Program-made: the position numbers and the translations under genes
Shown: positions 46,565 to 56,707 of the stretch, one piece after another
How positions within the stretch are numbered: the first letter of the stretch is position 1
Layout of the letters: each line of letters opens with the position of its first letter
The notes under the pieces: generated by a model
Seen by the model: only the letters and a program-made list of their open reading frames with translations
The model's database searches: none
Told to the model about the DNA's origin: nothing
DNA from: Streptococcus sp. SPS1
GTDB taxonomy: Bacteria; Bacillota; Bacilli; Lactobacillales; Streptococcaceae
DNA length: 64,000 nt
Assembly (NCBI RefSeq): GCF_030439915.1
Contig: NZ_JAQFJG010000005.1
Coordinates: 1 to 64,000, forward strand
Reading direction: 5' to 3'

Positions 46565-48778
46565 TTAGTTTTCATTAGTAAATATCATTTCCAACAAACG
46601 CCCTCTCAATTCCTTATCCTGATGATGCAAGATATTCATTAAGTCATGAGAATTTTTGGCATTGATGAATTGATTTAACAATCTATCTTTTAATTCATAT
46701 GGAAGAGAAGCCGTCTTTAGTAGTCTAAAAACTTCATCATTTAGAGATGGTGTTTTATTATCTTTCCATTCAAAATTAGCTGTATCATTCTTATTTGGCA
46801 ATTCAATTATAGACACATTCGTTCCTTTAAAATGAATTCTATGTTTTCTATTGCTTGGAACGATACTAGAATCTCCTTGTAATGTTAGCTCTACCATCCC
46901 CATTTTCCAGTCGATTGACAATCTTGTTTTATATCTTTGACCATTTTGATCTTCAATCATTTCAAAAGAATGTTGTTTGCCTGGGAATACATACCAATCT
47001 ACAACTTCAGGTAAATCAACACCCATATCTATCTCAGAACCAACCAAGGGAATGATTGCACCACTTTTTGCAAACACAGGTATCATCGAAATGTCTCGAT
47101 AAACACTTAACTTCACACCACCTGTATATTTTTTCTCTGAAAAGAAGTCATACCATTCACCTTCAGGGAACCATACATCCACTTTTGCAGATTTGAATGC
47201 CAAGTCCATCTTTTCTACAATGGGAGCCACCATCAGTTCTGTTCCAAAAAAGTATTGATTTGGAACATTATAACTCTCATCATTCTCTGGGTAGAAATAA
47301 TACATTGGGCTGATTAATGGGGCACCTTCCTCGTGTGTCTTTACATTCATGGTATATAGATATGGAATCATCTGATGTCTCAAACGAAGGTATTTCTTCA
47401 TAATCTTAGATGTTGTTTCTGAAAAAAACCAAGGTTCTTTGCTATTGAAGGGACTTCTAGAACTATGTAATCGAGTAATCGGGCTAAAAACACCAAACTG
47501 TAGCCATCTAGTTTGTAGCTCTTCGTCATAATCCCCCAACATATGTCCACCGATATCATGGCTCCACCAACTATAACCGATATTTGATGCTGTCGCTGTA
47601 AAATAAGGTTGAAATCTTAACGAATTCCAACTAATAATAGTATCCCCTGAAAAACCAACAGGGTAGCGGTGACTACCAGGACCTGCATATCTTGATAAAA
47701 TCAAGCCACCTTCTGAATGTTTACAACTATCCTGATAGTGATAATGGTTTAAAAGCCATAGTGGATCCAACATGCCTTGTGTCCCTTGTTGCCAGTCAAT
47801 CCACCAAAAATCTACTCCTTGCTTTTCTAGCTTATAATGAACATCTTCAAAGTAGGATTCTCTAAAAGAGGGATTAAAAAAATCAAAAATAGCAGGTTCT
47901 TCTAGTTCTACATTTAACCCCAATCGTTTGGCGACTCGAGGATAAGCTTCTTCATAAGCCCGTATACCATCAGCAGGATGGACATTTAAGGAGAGTTTTA
48001 ACTTTCTATCATGAAGTTGTTGCAATAACTGTTCTGGATTTGGTATTAAGTTTTTATTCCAACTATATCCTGTCCAGCCACTTCCAAAACGAGCTGGAAT
48101 GTCAGTTATATGCCAATCCATATCTAAAACACCGATAGATAATGGAATTTTCTCTGTTTCAAATCTGTCTATTAAATCCAAGTATTCATCCGACGTATAA
48201 GGCCAATACCTACTCCACCAATTGCCTAAAGCATATCTTGGCAGCAAGGGTGTTGAGCCAGTCAAATGGTAAAAGTCTCTGATTGCTCCTCTATAATCAT
48301 GCCCATAGGCAAAGAAATAGAGGTCAATTTGATTTTCTCTCTCAATATAACCAGACTGTTCATCCCAAATAAATCCTTGAGAATCATCCAATAAGGCTAT
48401 ACCATTTCGGCTAATAATTCCATCTTCTAACGAGATTGCTCCATCTGCCTTATCCAGAGTCCGAGCTGTTCCTTTTAACGTTTCAATAGATTCACCAAAA
48501 TACCAGCGACTACCATATACGGCAAAATTTCCTTTTAATTCTATAAATAAATTTTCGGCGTTAAATTCTCCTTTATTAAAATGCAAATGAAAATAGTCCG
48601 TCATAATATCTAGTACGTTTGATGTCTCGATATAATCTAACGAAACTTGGCCAAAATCTCTATTATAGATAAGTTGTGTCGTTCTATCCTCAAAACTTCC
48701 AGTTTGAGAGTATTCTAACCTTACTAGCTTGTCTGTTAATACAGAGATTCGATAAAACTCTCCCTTAAAAATTTTCAC
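46565..48778 (-). CDS. GH31-family glycosidase
   Basis: A 737-residue cytosolic glycoside hydrolase: N-terminal beta-sandwich (about 1-180), (beta/alpha)8 barrel (about 180-540) and C-terminal beta domains. The barrel shows GVLDMDWHITDIP, the nucleophile Asp328 in WWID328WQQG and the acid/base Asp379 in GFSGD379TIISW. GH31 contains alpha-glucosidases, alpha-xylosidases and alpha-N-acetylgalactosaminidases. The WIDWQQG form, in place of the common WIDMNE, suggests a specificity other than plain alpha-glucosidase; alpha-GalNAc or alpha-Gal cleavage is possible. It overlaps the DUF624 gene by 4 bp and lies downstream of an oligosaccharide importer. Confidence 0.88.
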   Translation of the reverse strand: MKIFKGEFYRISVLTDKLVRLEYSQTGSFEDRTTQLIYNRDFGQVSLDYIETSNVLDIMTDYFHLHFNKGEFNAENLFIELKGNFAVYGSRWYFGESIETLKGTARTLDKADGAISLEDGIISRNGIALLDDSQGFIWDEQSGYIERENQIDLYFFAYGHDYRGAIRDFYHLTGSTPLLPRYALGNWWSRYWPYTSDEYLDLIDRFETEKIPLSIGVLDMDWHITDIPARFGSGWTGYSWNKNLIPNPEQLLQQLHDRKLKLSLNVHPADGIRAYEEAYPRVAKRLGLNVELEEPAIFDFFNPSFRESYFEDVHYKLEKQGVDFWWIDWQQGTQGMLDPLWLLNHYHYQDSCKHSEGGLILSRYAGPGSHRYPVGFSGDTIISWNSLRFQPYFTATASNIGYSWWSHDIGGHMLGDYDEELQTRWLQFGVFSPITRLHSSRSPFNSKEPWFFSETTSKIMKKYLRLRHQMIPYLYTMNVKTHEEGAPLISPMYYFYPENDESYNVPNQYFFGTELMVAPIVEKMDLAFKSAKVDVWFPEGEWYDFFSEKKYTGGVKLSVYRDISMIPVFAKSGAIIPLVGSEIDMGVDLPEVVDWYVFPGKQHSFEMIEDQNGQRYKTRLSIDWKMGMVELTLQGDSSIVPSNRKHRIHFKGTNVSIIELPNKNDTANFEWKDNKTPSLNDEVFRLLKTASLPYELKDRLLNQFINAKNSHDLMNILHHQDKELRGRLLEMIFTNEN

Positions 48779-49419
48779 TTTGTTTTCCTCCTTTTAGTAA
48801 ATTTCTTTACCTTATCAAACATTTTATTTGTTATCGTTACATTCATCAATCCGCAAAAAGCAAATCCCCCAAATGTAAATACGTAAATAGCTGTTAAAAC
48901 TCGTTCTGGACTACTAAAACTCATATACAGTACAGACATATTAAATAAAACCAACATGATAGCTTGTATTGGATTTAACATACAAATTAATACGCTATTT
49001 ACAATACTATTTTTTAGATTATCTTTAAATAGACCAATATAGGGAAAAATAACACTCATCAAAAGTATTATAACAAATAAAAAGGGCAACACTAACAATA
49101 AACTATACTCTGAAAGTAAACTTGAATAGCCCCAAAGACAATAGTTCACATATAAAAGTAATTCTATTAGGAGGATAAACAACCAAATAAAAGTTGATTG
49201 TTTAAAATTTTGTCTAAAGATCCGAAAATAATGATAAGCAATATCGGTATCTTTACCTTTTAAAATACGATACCACATTGTCGTAAGAGAAGTTAATGAT
49301 GCCCCAATTGTAACTATTGGAATACAACTAACAATAAATAGAGTATTTAAAATAATTAAATCTGTCAAAAAAGTTAAAATTCTAACCACTTTTCCATCTA
49401 ATGAAAATAATTTTTGCAT
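48775..49419 (-). CDS. DUF624 (YesL-like) membrane protein
   Basis: A 214-residue membrane protein with about five helices and the family pattern VSCIPIVTIGASLTSLTTMWYR, then KGKDTDIAYHYFRIFRQNFKQS. DUF624 proteins accompany carbohydrate ABC importers and YesM/YesN sensors; their role is unknown. It is first in a two-gene transcript with the GH31 gene. Confidence 0.82.
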   Translation of the reverse strand: MQKLFSLDGKVVRILTFLTDLIILNTLFIVSCIPIVTIGASLTSLTTMWYRILKGKDTDIAYHYFRIFRQNFKQSTFIWLFILLIELLLYVNYCLWGYSSLLSEYSLLLVLPFLFVIILLMSVIFPYIGLFKDNLKNSIVNSVLICMLNPIQAIMLVLFNMSVLYMSFSSPERVLTAIYVFTFGGFAFCGLMNVTITNKMFDKVKKFTKRRKTK

Positions 49420-49537
49420 AATATATTCTCCATAAAATCAATCGTCTTAACTCTATATTTTAGAATGTCAGTTGCACAAAAATATTACCTAAATTATTTA
49501 AAAAACATTTCCAAATTTCTTTAAAAATTAGAATAAA

Positions 49538-49578
49538 GGAAGCGAGATAATTTGATGTTATCAGTCTCGCTTCCTGTA
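49538..49578 (-). terminator. Terminator of the ABC importer operon
   Basis: AGGAAGCGAGA (49538-49548) pairs with TCTCGCTTCCT (49565-49575); on the minus strand T-rich sequence follows. It separates the importer from DUF624-GH31. Confidence 0.85.
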
Positions 49579-49623
49579 ATTAGCTAGTCCCTTGTTTATA
49601 CAACCAAGAGTTCATATAAAGTA

Positions 49624-51189
49624 TTACTCTTTGACTTCTTTTTGGTAACGATTATATGCTTCCTGTTGAATCTTCATAAATTCGTCCAATCCCATATTCT
49701 TAAGAGTTTCTTTGTATGAGTCCCATTCTTTTTCTATGCCACCTTCAACTACCCATTTAGATGCTTGTTGTTTGACATAGGATTCAATGCTAACATAGAT
49801 TGATGATAATTTGTTAAGCTCTTCTTGTGAATAAATCACATTAGGGTAAGCTGGCAACGCAAATTGTTTCAAATCTTGGTCCATCTTCAATTTCAATCCA
49901 TCACCTTGTGTTTGATCGATTTCTACGCGACTATTGATATCATCGCTTACGTATTTAGGACCAAAATCTCGAAGTGAATTAATCCATGCCCATTCATCAG
50001 CTGATTTACCATCTTTAGGAGGTAACACTTTAAACTTATCACCATTCTTTTCAGTAGCTATTCCAAATGATCCATAGAAATTCTGAATACTTGCTTCATC
50101 TGTATATAATTTATCCAACCATTTCAATAATTTAGCAGGGTTTTTGCTCTTATTTGTAATCAAAATTTCATTTCGACCATAGTTGTAATGATCTGGATCA
50201 GAAAAGACATATTGTTTACCATCCATACCTTTTAAAGCAGGTAGAGCAATATACTCACTTGAATGTAATCCAAACGTTGCATCTGCTGTCCAACCACTAG
50301 AAACACCTACTCTAGATACTCCCTTATCCATACGTTTCGCAACACTCATAGAGGTATCTTCTGTAAAGATTTCCGGATCAATCAAACCTTTTTTATAAGA
50401 TTCGTGCATTGCTGCAATCCCTTGTTTATAACTTTCTTCTGTACGAAGGTAGACTGGTTTTCCATCTTTTACAGACATTTCATATGTATTATCTGCCCCT
50501 AAACGATTATTGAACGGAAGAATATATGAGAATGTTGGATCAAAGTTTCCTGCTCCGAATGGAATTTCATCAGAAGCGTCTCCATTTCCGTTCGCATCTT
50601 TATCCTTAAATTCTTGTAGTACTTTTACTAAATCATCATAAGTTTCTGGAACCTTTAATCCTAAATTATCCAGCCACTTTTTATTAATAAATAGCTGATT
50701 AGCTACAGTAGGACGCATCGGTAATTTTTTAGGTAGACTGTAGATATGACCATCTGGTGAAGTAATCATAGCTTTAATCTTAGGTTCTTTCTCCATAGCC
50801 TTAGTTAAATTTGGCATGTTTTCTTTGATTAAATCTTCCAATGGAATAAATAAAGATTGGTTCTGAGCAATTTCTGAATCTGTAAAAGCATTTGAACCTA
50901 AAAATGCATCTGGTAAATCTCCACTAGCAACCAACACAGATTTCTTATCTACCCAATCTGCAGCTACAAGTGTATCCCATTTAACATCGATACCTGATTC
51001 TTTGGCAGAATCAGTTAGAAAACCTTTATGATAATCTTCTCCCCAGTCAGACCAACGAACAGTTGTGATTTTATAAGAATCTTCTCCAGACTTATCGTCC
51101 TTATTCGCATTATTGGAATTTGCACAGGCTGTTAAGCCAGCAAGTGTAACTGTTCCTAAGAACAAATATGTAAATGATTTATTTTTCAT
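49624..51189 (-). CDS. Sugar-binding lipoprotein of an LplA-type ABC importer
   Basis: A 521-residue extracellular solute-binding lipoprotein with lipobox LTAC (Cys22) in MKNKSFTYLFLGTVTLAGLT. It has the LplA-type features VRWSDWGEDY, LPKKLPMRPTVANQLFINKKWL and EIPFGAGNFDPTFSYI. Relatives bind oligosaccharides such as host glycan fragments. No ATPase is encoded here; such importers use the shared MsmK-type ATPase. It is the last gene of the operon. Confidence 0.88.
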   Translation of the reverse strand: MKNKSFTYLFLGTVTLAGLTACANSNNANKDDKSGEDSYKITTVRWSDWGEDYHKGFLTDSAKESGIDVKWDTLVAADWVDKKSVLVASGDLPDAFLGSNAFTDSEIAQNQSLFIPLEDLIKENMPNLTKAMEKEPKIKAMITSPDGHIYSLPKKLPMRPTVANQLFINKKWLDNLGLKVPETYDDLVKVLQEFKDKDANGNGDASDEIPFGAGNFDPTFSYILPFNNRLGADNTYEMSVKDGKPVYLRTEESYKQGIAAMHESYKKGLIDPEIFTEDTSMSVAKRMDKGVSRVGVSSGWTADATFGLHSSEYIALPALKGMDGKQYVFSDPDHYNYGRNEILITNKSKNPAKLLKWLDKLYTDEASIQNFYGSFGIATEKNGDKFKVLPPKDGKSADEWAWINSLRDFGPKYVSDDINSRVEIDQTQGDGLKLKMDQDLKQFALPAYPNVIYSQEELNKLSSIYVSIESYVKQQASKWVVEGGIEKEWDSYKETLKNMGLDEFMKIQQEAYNRYQKEVKE

Positions 51190-51198
51190 GTTTTTCTC

Positions 51199-52104
51199 CT
51201 ATTCTTTCAAGGCGCCAATCATTACGCCTTGATTAAAATATTTTTGAACAAAGGGATATAGCAACATAATCGGAGCGGTTGAAATAACAATTGCTGCATA
51301 TTTCATCATATCAGCTTTGATACGAAGATCTGATGCCACTTCTCCTGTTGCTTGCGATTGTAACATTTGATTACTAATTAGTAAACGTCGTAAAATTAAT
51401 TGCAATGGTTGTAAATTTTCATTCGTTAAATAAATTAAAGCATTAAACCACGAATTCCAAATACCAACTGCAGTCCAAAGTCCAATAACTGCTATAATAG
51501 CTTTTGATAACGGAACAACTATTTTAATAAAATAACGAATTGTACCACAGCCATCAATCTGCGCAGCCTCCCACATCCCATCTGGAATACTATTATTAAA
51601 GAAAGTTCTAGCAACAATAATATTGTATGATGAAACTGCAAAAGGTATTACCATTACCCAAAATGTATCAATCAAGCCTACATTCTTTACTGTTAAGTAG
51701 GTAGGAATCAAGCCACCTGATACAAACATAGGGATTATGTATAGAATACTCATCCACTTTCTACCAACTAATTCTTTTCTAGATAAAGCATAACCAGCTG
51801 GAATATTGACTACTAAAGCAACTAAGGTACCAACAACAGTATATAAAATGGTATTTAGATAGCTACGTAAGAATAAAGGTTGTTGAATAAGACGTAAATA
51901 TCCATCTAATTTCCATTCTCTAGGAATAAACCATACCTTTCCATTTGCAACATCTGAAGGATTACTAAAAGATGCAATCACTACAAACCATAACGGATAA
52001 ACAATTAACAGGATGAGGAAAATTGCTAAACCATAGGTAACTATATCAAATAATAATTCAGAGTTTGTTTTTCTTGATTTATGAAACCATCTCACTTTAA
52101 GCAC
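51199..52104 (-). CDS. Carbohydrate ABC permease (LplC/YtcP type)
   Basis: A 301-residue membrane protein with six helices. The EAA loop for ATPase contact reads DGMWEAAQIDGCGTIRYF. The typical start YGLAIFLILLIVYPLWFVVI and the end PFVQKYFNQGVMIGALKE fit the LplC group. Adjacent to the LplB-type partner. Confidence 0.92.
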   Translation of the reverse strand: MLKVRWFHKSRKTNSELLFDIVTYGLAIFLILLIVYPLWFVVIASFSNPSDVANGKVWFIPREWKLDGYLRLIQQPLFLRSYLNTILYTVVGTLVALVVNIPAGYALSRKELVGRKWMSILYIIPMFVSGGLIPTYLTVKNVGLIDTFWVMVIPFAVSSYNIIVARTFFNNSIPDGMWEAAQIDGCGTIRYFIKIVVPLSKAIIAVIGLWTAVGIWNSWFNALIYLTNENLQPLQLILRRLLISNQMLQSQATGEVASDLRIKADMMKYAAIVISTAPIMLLYPFVQKYFNQGVMIGALKE

Positions 52105-52112
52105 TCCTTCCT

Positions 52113-53030
52113 TTAAAAAAGACCCGTTCTAGTATATCTTTTTGAGAACCAGTTAACAGATAACAAAATTATTAGATTGACTACGGTGTTAAATAACCCT
52201 ATAGCTGTCGAATAACTATACTGAAAATTCACCATACCAACTTTATAAACATAGGTCGAAATTATCTCACTTCCTGCTAAATTAAGTGGATTCTGTAGTA
52301 GTAACACTTTCTCAAACCCTACACTTAATAAACTACCTGCTCTTAATATTAATAAAATCATAGCAGTCGGCAAAAGCAATGGTAATTCTATATGCCGAAT
52401 TTTTTGTAACCTAGAGGCACCATCCATAGTTGCAGCCTCATAATATGTAGGATCAATTGCAGAAAGCGCCGCCAGATAAATAATACTATCCCAACCAATA
52501 TGTTGCCATACATCACTCCAAACATAAACACCTGCAAAATGACTAGGTTTTGATAAAAAATCTGGAATAGTGATTCCAACAGACTTAAATACATTCGCTA
52601 ACAAACCACTAGTAGGAGATAAAAATAAGATAATCATCCCACACATAACCATTGTAGAGATAAAATGAGGTAAGTAAGTTGTCACTTGAAATATTTTTCT
52701 AAATTTCCCAACTCTTAACTGATTACTAATGATAGCTAGTATAATAGGTAAGGGAAATCCTACTACAATACTATAAAGTGAAATTTTTAATGTATTGAAC
52801 ATAGTTGTCCCGAATTGGAATGATGAGAAAAATTGAGTAAAATACTTAAATCCTACCCACTGACTAGCAAAGATACCATTGGCTGGTGAATAGTCTTTAA
52901 ATGCAATAATTAGTCCCAACATGGGAATATAGGAAAATAAAATCAATAGCAATATTGAAGGAAAAAGTAATATATATAACGGAATACTATGCTTTAATTT
53001 TATTTTATGAAGTTGAAATGCTACTTTCAT
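52113..53030 (-). CDS. Carbohydrate ABC permease (LplB/YteP type)
   Basis: A 305-residue membrane protein with six helices and the EAA loop DPTYYEAATMDGASRLQKI. The motifs YIPMLGLIIAFKDYSP and TTYLPHFISTMVMCGMI are typical of LplB. First gene of the minus-strand importer operon and divergent from the sensor kinase gene. Confidence 0.92.
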   Translation of the reverse strand: MKVAFQLHKIKLKHSIPLYILLFPSILLLILFSYIPMLGLIIAFKDYSPANGIFASQWVGFKYFTQFFSSFQFGTTMFNTLKISLYSIVVGFPLPIILAIISNQLRVGKFRKIFQVTTYLPHFISTMVMCGMIILFLSPTSGLLANVFKSVGITIPDFLSKPSHFAGVYVWSDVWQHIGWDSIIYLAALSAIDPTYYEAATMDGASRLQKIRHIELPLLLPTAMILLILRAGSLLSVGFEKVLLLQNPLNLAGSEIISTYVYKVGMVNFQYSYSTAIGLFNTVVNLIILLSVNWFSKRYTRTGLF

Positions 53031-53205
53031 GTTTTTCCCCCCATCTGATTTTCTACGATTATTTTACACCATATAGAATTCCCTTAATAGAACTTTTTGG
53101 ACTAGGTTTATCAATTTTTCAGTTTTTTAATTTTAAAAACTATTACTTTTCCGACATCTTGATAAAACATATCTGTTTTGTTACATGATATCGTATTTTC
53201 AAAGT

Positions 53206-53213
53206 GCTATAAT
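53206..53213 (+). promoter_or_regulatory. Extended -10 promoter of the YesM/YesN-type pair
   Basis: TGCTATAAT (-10 at 53208-53213) lies 20 bp before the kinase ATG; GAGGAG precedes the start. The rest of 53031-53205 is very AT-rich and carries the opposing importer promoter, which I cannot place firmly. Confidence 0.55.
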
Positions 53214-53232
53214 TTTAAGAGGAGAATAGTAT

Positions 53233-54903
53233 ATGAAATTAAATCACGACTTATCAAAAAAACATTCCATTCATTTTTTCTTTAAACTCCTACTTGTACT
53301 ACTATTGATAAATATTTTAATCAATATTGCTATGAGTAACATAACCAGAAATTTTATTAAAAACCAAAATATAGTACACCTACGTAGTTCAATTGAAATT
53401 TATGCTGACTCTGTTAATGAGAAATTGCATTCTGTAGAACGCTTTATGTACTCAACAATAACGCATAATGAATCTTTAGAGAAATTAAATCATGTACAAA
53501 CGTTTCTTGACTATCAAGAAGATCTCAAAAAAGTTCAAACTAGCTTTACAGAGTTTGAATATCAAAATGAAACTCATATGACATTCTTATTAGAAACCGA
53601 TAGTACTGATCATTTTATAAATGTCTCCAATCTTTATATTCCATATGAAGATTATCTACTGTTAAAATCAAATCTAAAATCATTGCGTAGTGATATAAGT
53701 GACCGTAAATGGAAAAATGTAACTACTAAAAACAGCGAATACTTAGTTAAATCTGTTCATTACGAAGGAAAAATCATTTATGCCGTCATATCTTCAGAAG
53801 ATATCCTAAAACCTCTAAGAAAACTTAATATTGGAAATAATGGTAAACTTTCTCTAAAAGAGCCTAACAATATACCCTCCGAAAACTACCTGATTCATGC
53901 TCAAAATGAAAAAACGCATTTACCTTTCGATATTTATGTTTTAGTCGATTATGCCGAAGTCTTTAGAAATATCACACTCTTAGAAGTATTTTTATCAGCT
54001 GTTCCTATCATTATCACCATTTTATCAATCATCATTATCCTGTATATCCGTCAATGGATGATTAAACCAATAACAAGACTCACTGAACGACTCTCTCAAC
54101 TTGGGGACTCCATCCCCCCTTCTGAATTTTTTATATCTGAAGGTATACTAGAAATTGATAAGGCAAATGATAAACTTAATAAAGTAATATTTGACATGCA
54201 AGAATTAAAAATACGGGAATACCATTCACAACTAGAACTTAAGAAGATAGAACTTAATTATCTTAAGAACCAAATTCGTCCGCATTTCTACTTAAATATG
54301 TTATCAATGATTCATAGTATGCTTCAAACAAAAAACTATAAAGAAATTGAAGAGTTAACTATCCTAACTTCAAATTATCTCCGTCATTTATTTATGGCTA
54401 ATCAAGATTTTTCAGAACTTAAAGATGAAGTTCAGCATATTAAAGATTATTTAGAAATACAACGAATTCGATATGGAAATAGTATCTACTTTTCACTAGA
54501 CTACAATTCTGATTTACAAAATACTCTTGTCCCATCATTACTGTTACAAACGTTTATTGAAAACACAATCAAACACGGTTTTTCATTTCAAGATTTATTT
54601 ACAATTTTACTATCAATAAAAAAAGTAAAAACTGAGAACTCAGATTATATTCAGATTTGTATCGAGGATAATGGTCCAGGTTTCTCTGAAGAAATTTTAT
54701 CAAAACTAAATCAGAAACAGTCTCTAATAACAGAAGATGGACATCATATTGGGATCACAAACACCATCGAACGTTTAAATCTTCTCTATCCTAATGACTA
54801 TAGTATTGCATTTGAAAATAATGAAGAAGGTGGGGCTAAAATTCTTTTACTTATTCCATACAAGATTATAGACGGAGGTTATAATGAACATCTTATTAGT
54901 TGA
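53233..54903 (+). CDS. YesM-type sensor histidine kinase
   Basis: A 556-residue membrane kinase with helix 1 (about 16-37), an extracellular sensor (about 38-252), helix 2 (about 253-278), a HAMP linker (KPITRLTERLSQL), a His_kinase domain with NQIRPHFYLNMLSM (phosphorylated His) and an ATPase domain with ENTIKHGF and EDNGPGFS. It belongs to the family that controls adjacent sugar importers. The stop overlaps the regulator gene by 20 bp. Confidence 0.92.
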   Translation: MKLNHDLSKKHSIHFFFKLLLVLLLINILINIAMSNITRNFIKNQNIVHLRSSIEIYADSVNEKLHSVERFMYSTITHNESLEKLNHVQTFLDYQEDLKKVQTSFTEFEYQNETHMTFLLETDSTDHFINVSNLYIPYEDYLLLKSNLKSLRSDISDRKWKNVTTKNSEYLVKSVHYEGKIIYAVISSEDILKPLRKLNIGNNGKLSLKEPNNIPSENYLIHAQNEKTHLPFDIYVLVDYAEVFRNITLLEVFLSAVPIIITILSIIIILYIRQWMIKPITRLTERLSQLGDSIPPSEFFISEGILEIDKANDKLNKVIFDMQELKIREYHSQLELKKIELNYLKNQIRPHFYLNMLSMIHSMLQTKNYKEIEELTILTSNYLRHLFMANQDFSELKDEVQHIKDYLEIQRIRYGNSIYFSLDYNSDLQNTLVPSLLLQTFIENTIKHGFSFQDLFTILLSIKKVKTENSDYIQICIEDNGPGFSEEILSKLNQKQSLITEDGHHIGITNTIERLNLLYPNDYSIAFENNEEGGAKILLLIPYKIIDGGYNEHLIS

Positions 54904-56422
54904 TGACGATCGCTTTATCATTGAGGCTTTACGAGAGAAAATAAATTGGGATAAACTACACATTGACACTGTTTATGTTGCCTATAGCCTCACTCAAGCT
55001 CAAAATATTATTAGAGAGAATCCTATTGATCTCATGATAAGCGATATAGAAATGCCTCAAGGTAGTGGCCTCGAACTCTTATCGTGGATTAGAAATGAAA
55101 AATATGATATAAAAACAATTTTTTTAACCAATTACGCCGACTTCAACTATGCTCAAAAAGCAATTGAATTACAAAGCTTCGAATACTATCTAAAACCCAT
55201 TAACTTTGAAAAATTAGAATTTATTATTCAAAAAGCCATTAGTAAAATTGAGAATCATAACTTAAACGGAAAAAATGATGCACTTTTACAAATAGAAGAT
55301 AACTTCTGGTATGATTACCTTAGAAAACCTCAAATTTCTCGCATTGATGAGCTAGAAAATATAGCAAGCAAACAAGATTTTATTCTTCAAAAACACCAGT
55401 ATTTTTTTCTTGCAGTTTTAACAATCAATCTTAATGAAGAAGATTATTCTGCAGAAACTCCATCATGGACTTCTCAACTAAAAAGAGAACTTCAAAGAAT
55501 TTCACAACCTTCTTATAAGCTGATAAGTCTATTCAAGATGGAAAGCCAGGTTGATCAATATGTTTGTCTCTTTAGAGTAGACTCATCCAAACGTAGTGAC
55601 AAATTGGCATATGAGATTCATTCTCAAATTTCTAATAACTTTAGTAAATACTCAAACATTATATATAAGAGTTGCCATAAACTATCCGATATTTTATTTC
55701 ATACCAAAGAACTCTACACTTATAATGAACAATATGTTTCTTATTGGAATACTATTACATGTGTTCCACATAGTTTTCCAACTTCCTTTAAAACAGAAAC
55801 TCTTTCAATTACTTTTTTAGATACCTTAAGTGAATACGAATTAAGAGAAAAAATTAATTCACTTGCTTATAATTCTCAAATTCCTACTTTCACACTACAA
55901 CAAATTTTACTAGATTGGACTCAACAAATAGGAATATATCTAGATCAAAATGGAATCTCGGCACATAAATTATTCCAAAACAGCACTCATGATTTCTTAT
56001 TCCAACGACGCTTTCATTCAGTTGAATCATTTCAGGATTACTTTGATTATTATTGGTCACATGCTAAGAAATTTGCAACAAACATTGAAAACCAGAAAAA
56101 TAGTATTCAACGTATTGTCGAATACATAGATCATCACTACTATGAGGATATAAATCGTTCTATATTAGCAGATATGGTTTATCTCAGTGCAGATCATTTA
56201 GCTAGAATTTTTAAAAAAGAAACTGGAGAAACTCTTGTTAAATATATAACGGATAAGCGCATTAATGCTGCTAAATCTCTCCTATCTCAAACAAATATCT
56301 CGATATCACAAGTATCTTGTCAAGTAGGGTATGATAATTATTCTTACTTTACTAAAATTTTTAAACAAAGGACTGGGCTTTCTCCTGGAGATTACCGTAA
56401 AACTTATCAAAACAAAATGTAA
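54884..56422 (+). CDS. YesN-type response regulator (AraC output)
   Basis: A 512-residue regulator with a receiver domain (1-120) carrying Asp54 in MISD54IEMPQGSG and the conserved DDD at 7-9, a long linker (about 130-400) and a C-terminal AraC-type double helix-turn-helix (about 405-505; DMVYLSADHLARIFKKETG and VSCQVGYDNYSYFTKIFKQ). It probably activates the divergent importer and the GH31 genes in response to a glycan. Confidence 0.92.
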   Translation: MNILLVDDDRFIIEALREKINWDKLHIDTVYVAYSLTQAQNIIRENPIDLMISDIEMPQGSGLELLSWIRNEKYDIKTIFLTNYADFNYAQKAIELQSFEYYLKPINFEKLEFIIQKAISKIENHNLNGKNDALLQIEDNFWYDYLRKPQISRIDELENIASKQDFILQKHQYFFLAVLTINLNEEDYSAETPSWTSQLKRELQRISQPSYKLISLFKMESQVDQYVCLFRVDSSKRSDKLAYEIHSQISNNFSKYSNIIYKSCHKLSDILFHTKELYTYNEQYVSYWNTITCVPHSFPTSFKTETLSITFLDTLSEYELREKINSLAYNSQIPTFTLQQILLDWTQQIGIYLDQNGISAHKLFQNSTHDFLFQRRFHSVESFQDYFDYYWSHAKKFATNIENQKNSIQRIVEYIDHHYYEDINRSILADMVYLSADHLARIFKKETGETLVKYITDKRINAAKSLLSQTNISISQVSCQVGYDNYSYFTKIFKQRTGLSPGDYRKTYQNKM

Positions 56423-56509
56423 GTAATCTAAATGAAAGTTCTATAATGAAGTTAGCCACCCAGCCCCTCCTAAAAATTAGATGGTTCAACTAGCTGATAG
56501 CTAGTCCTC

Positions 56510-56622
56510 GATTTCATTTGATAAGAGGCTTGATGCTGTTAGGCTGGCGAGCCAAGGCTAAGATTAGCCTTGGTTTAGCTAACGAAGCAGCTTCAAGGGT
56601 TCCTATTGTCAAATGAAAGCTC
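56510..56622. repeat. Long imperfect inverted repeat between yesN-type gene and IS remnant
   Basis: The outer arms are TTTCATTTGATAA (from 56513) and the complement of TTGTCAAATGAAA (to 56620). The centre is a perfect CCAAGGCTAA-GA-TTAGCCTTGG palindrome, with further partly matching segments between. The whole folds as one hairpin of about 110 nt. It may be a small non-autonomous element or part of the IS30-type remnant; I cannot name it. From 56423 to 56509 only a short palindrome (ACTAGCT-GAT-AGCTAGT) is notable. Confidence 0.55.
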
Positions 56623-56707
56623 TTGTAGGCATAAGAAAACACCTCTGTGTTATACTTGTTGTTCAACCACAAACACAAGAAAGGCACAGAGATGCAAAAC
56701 AATTATA

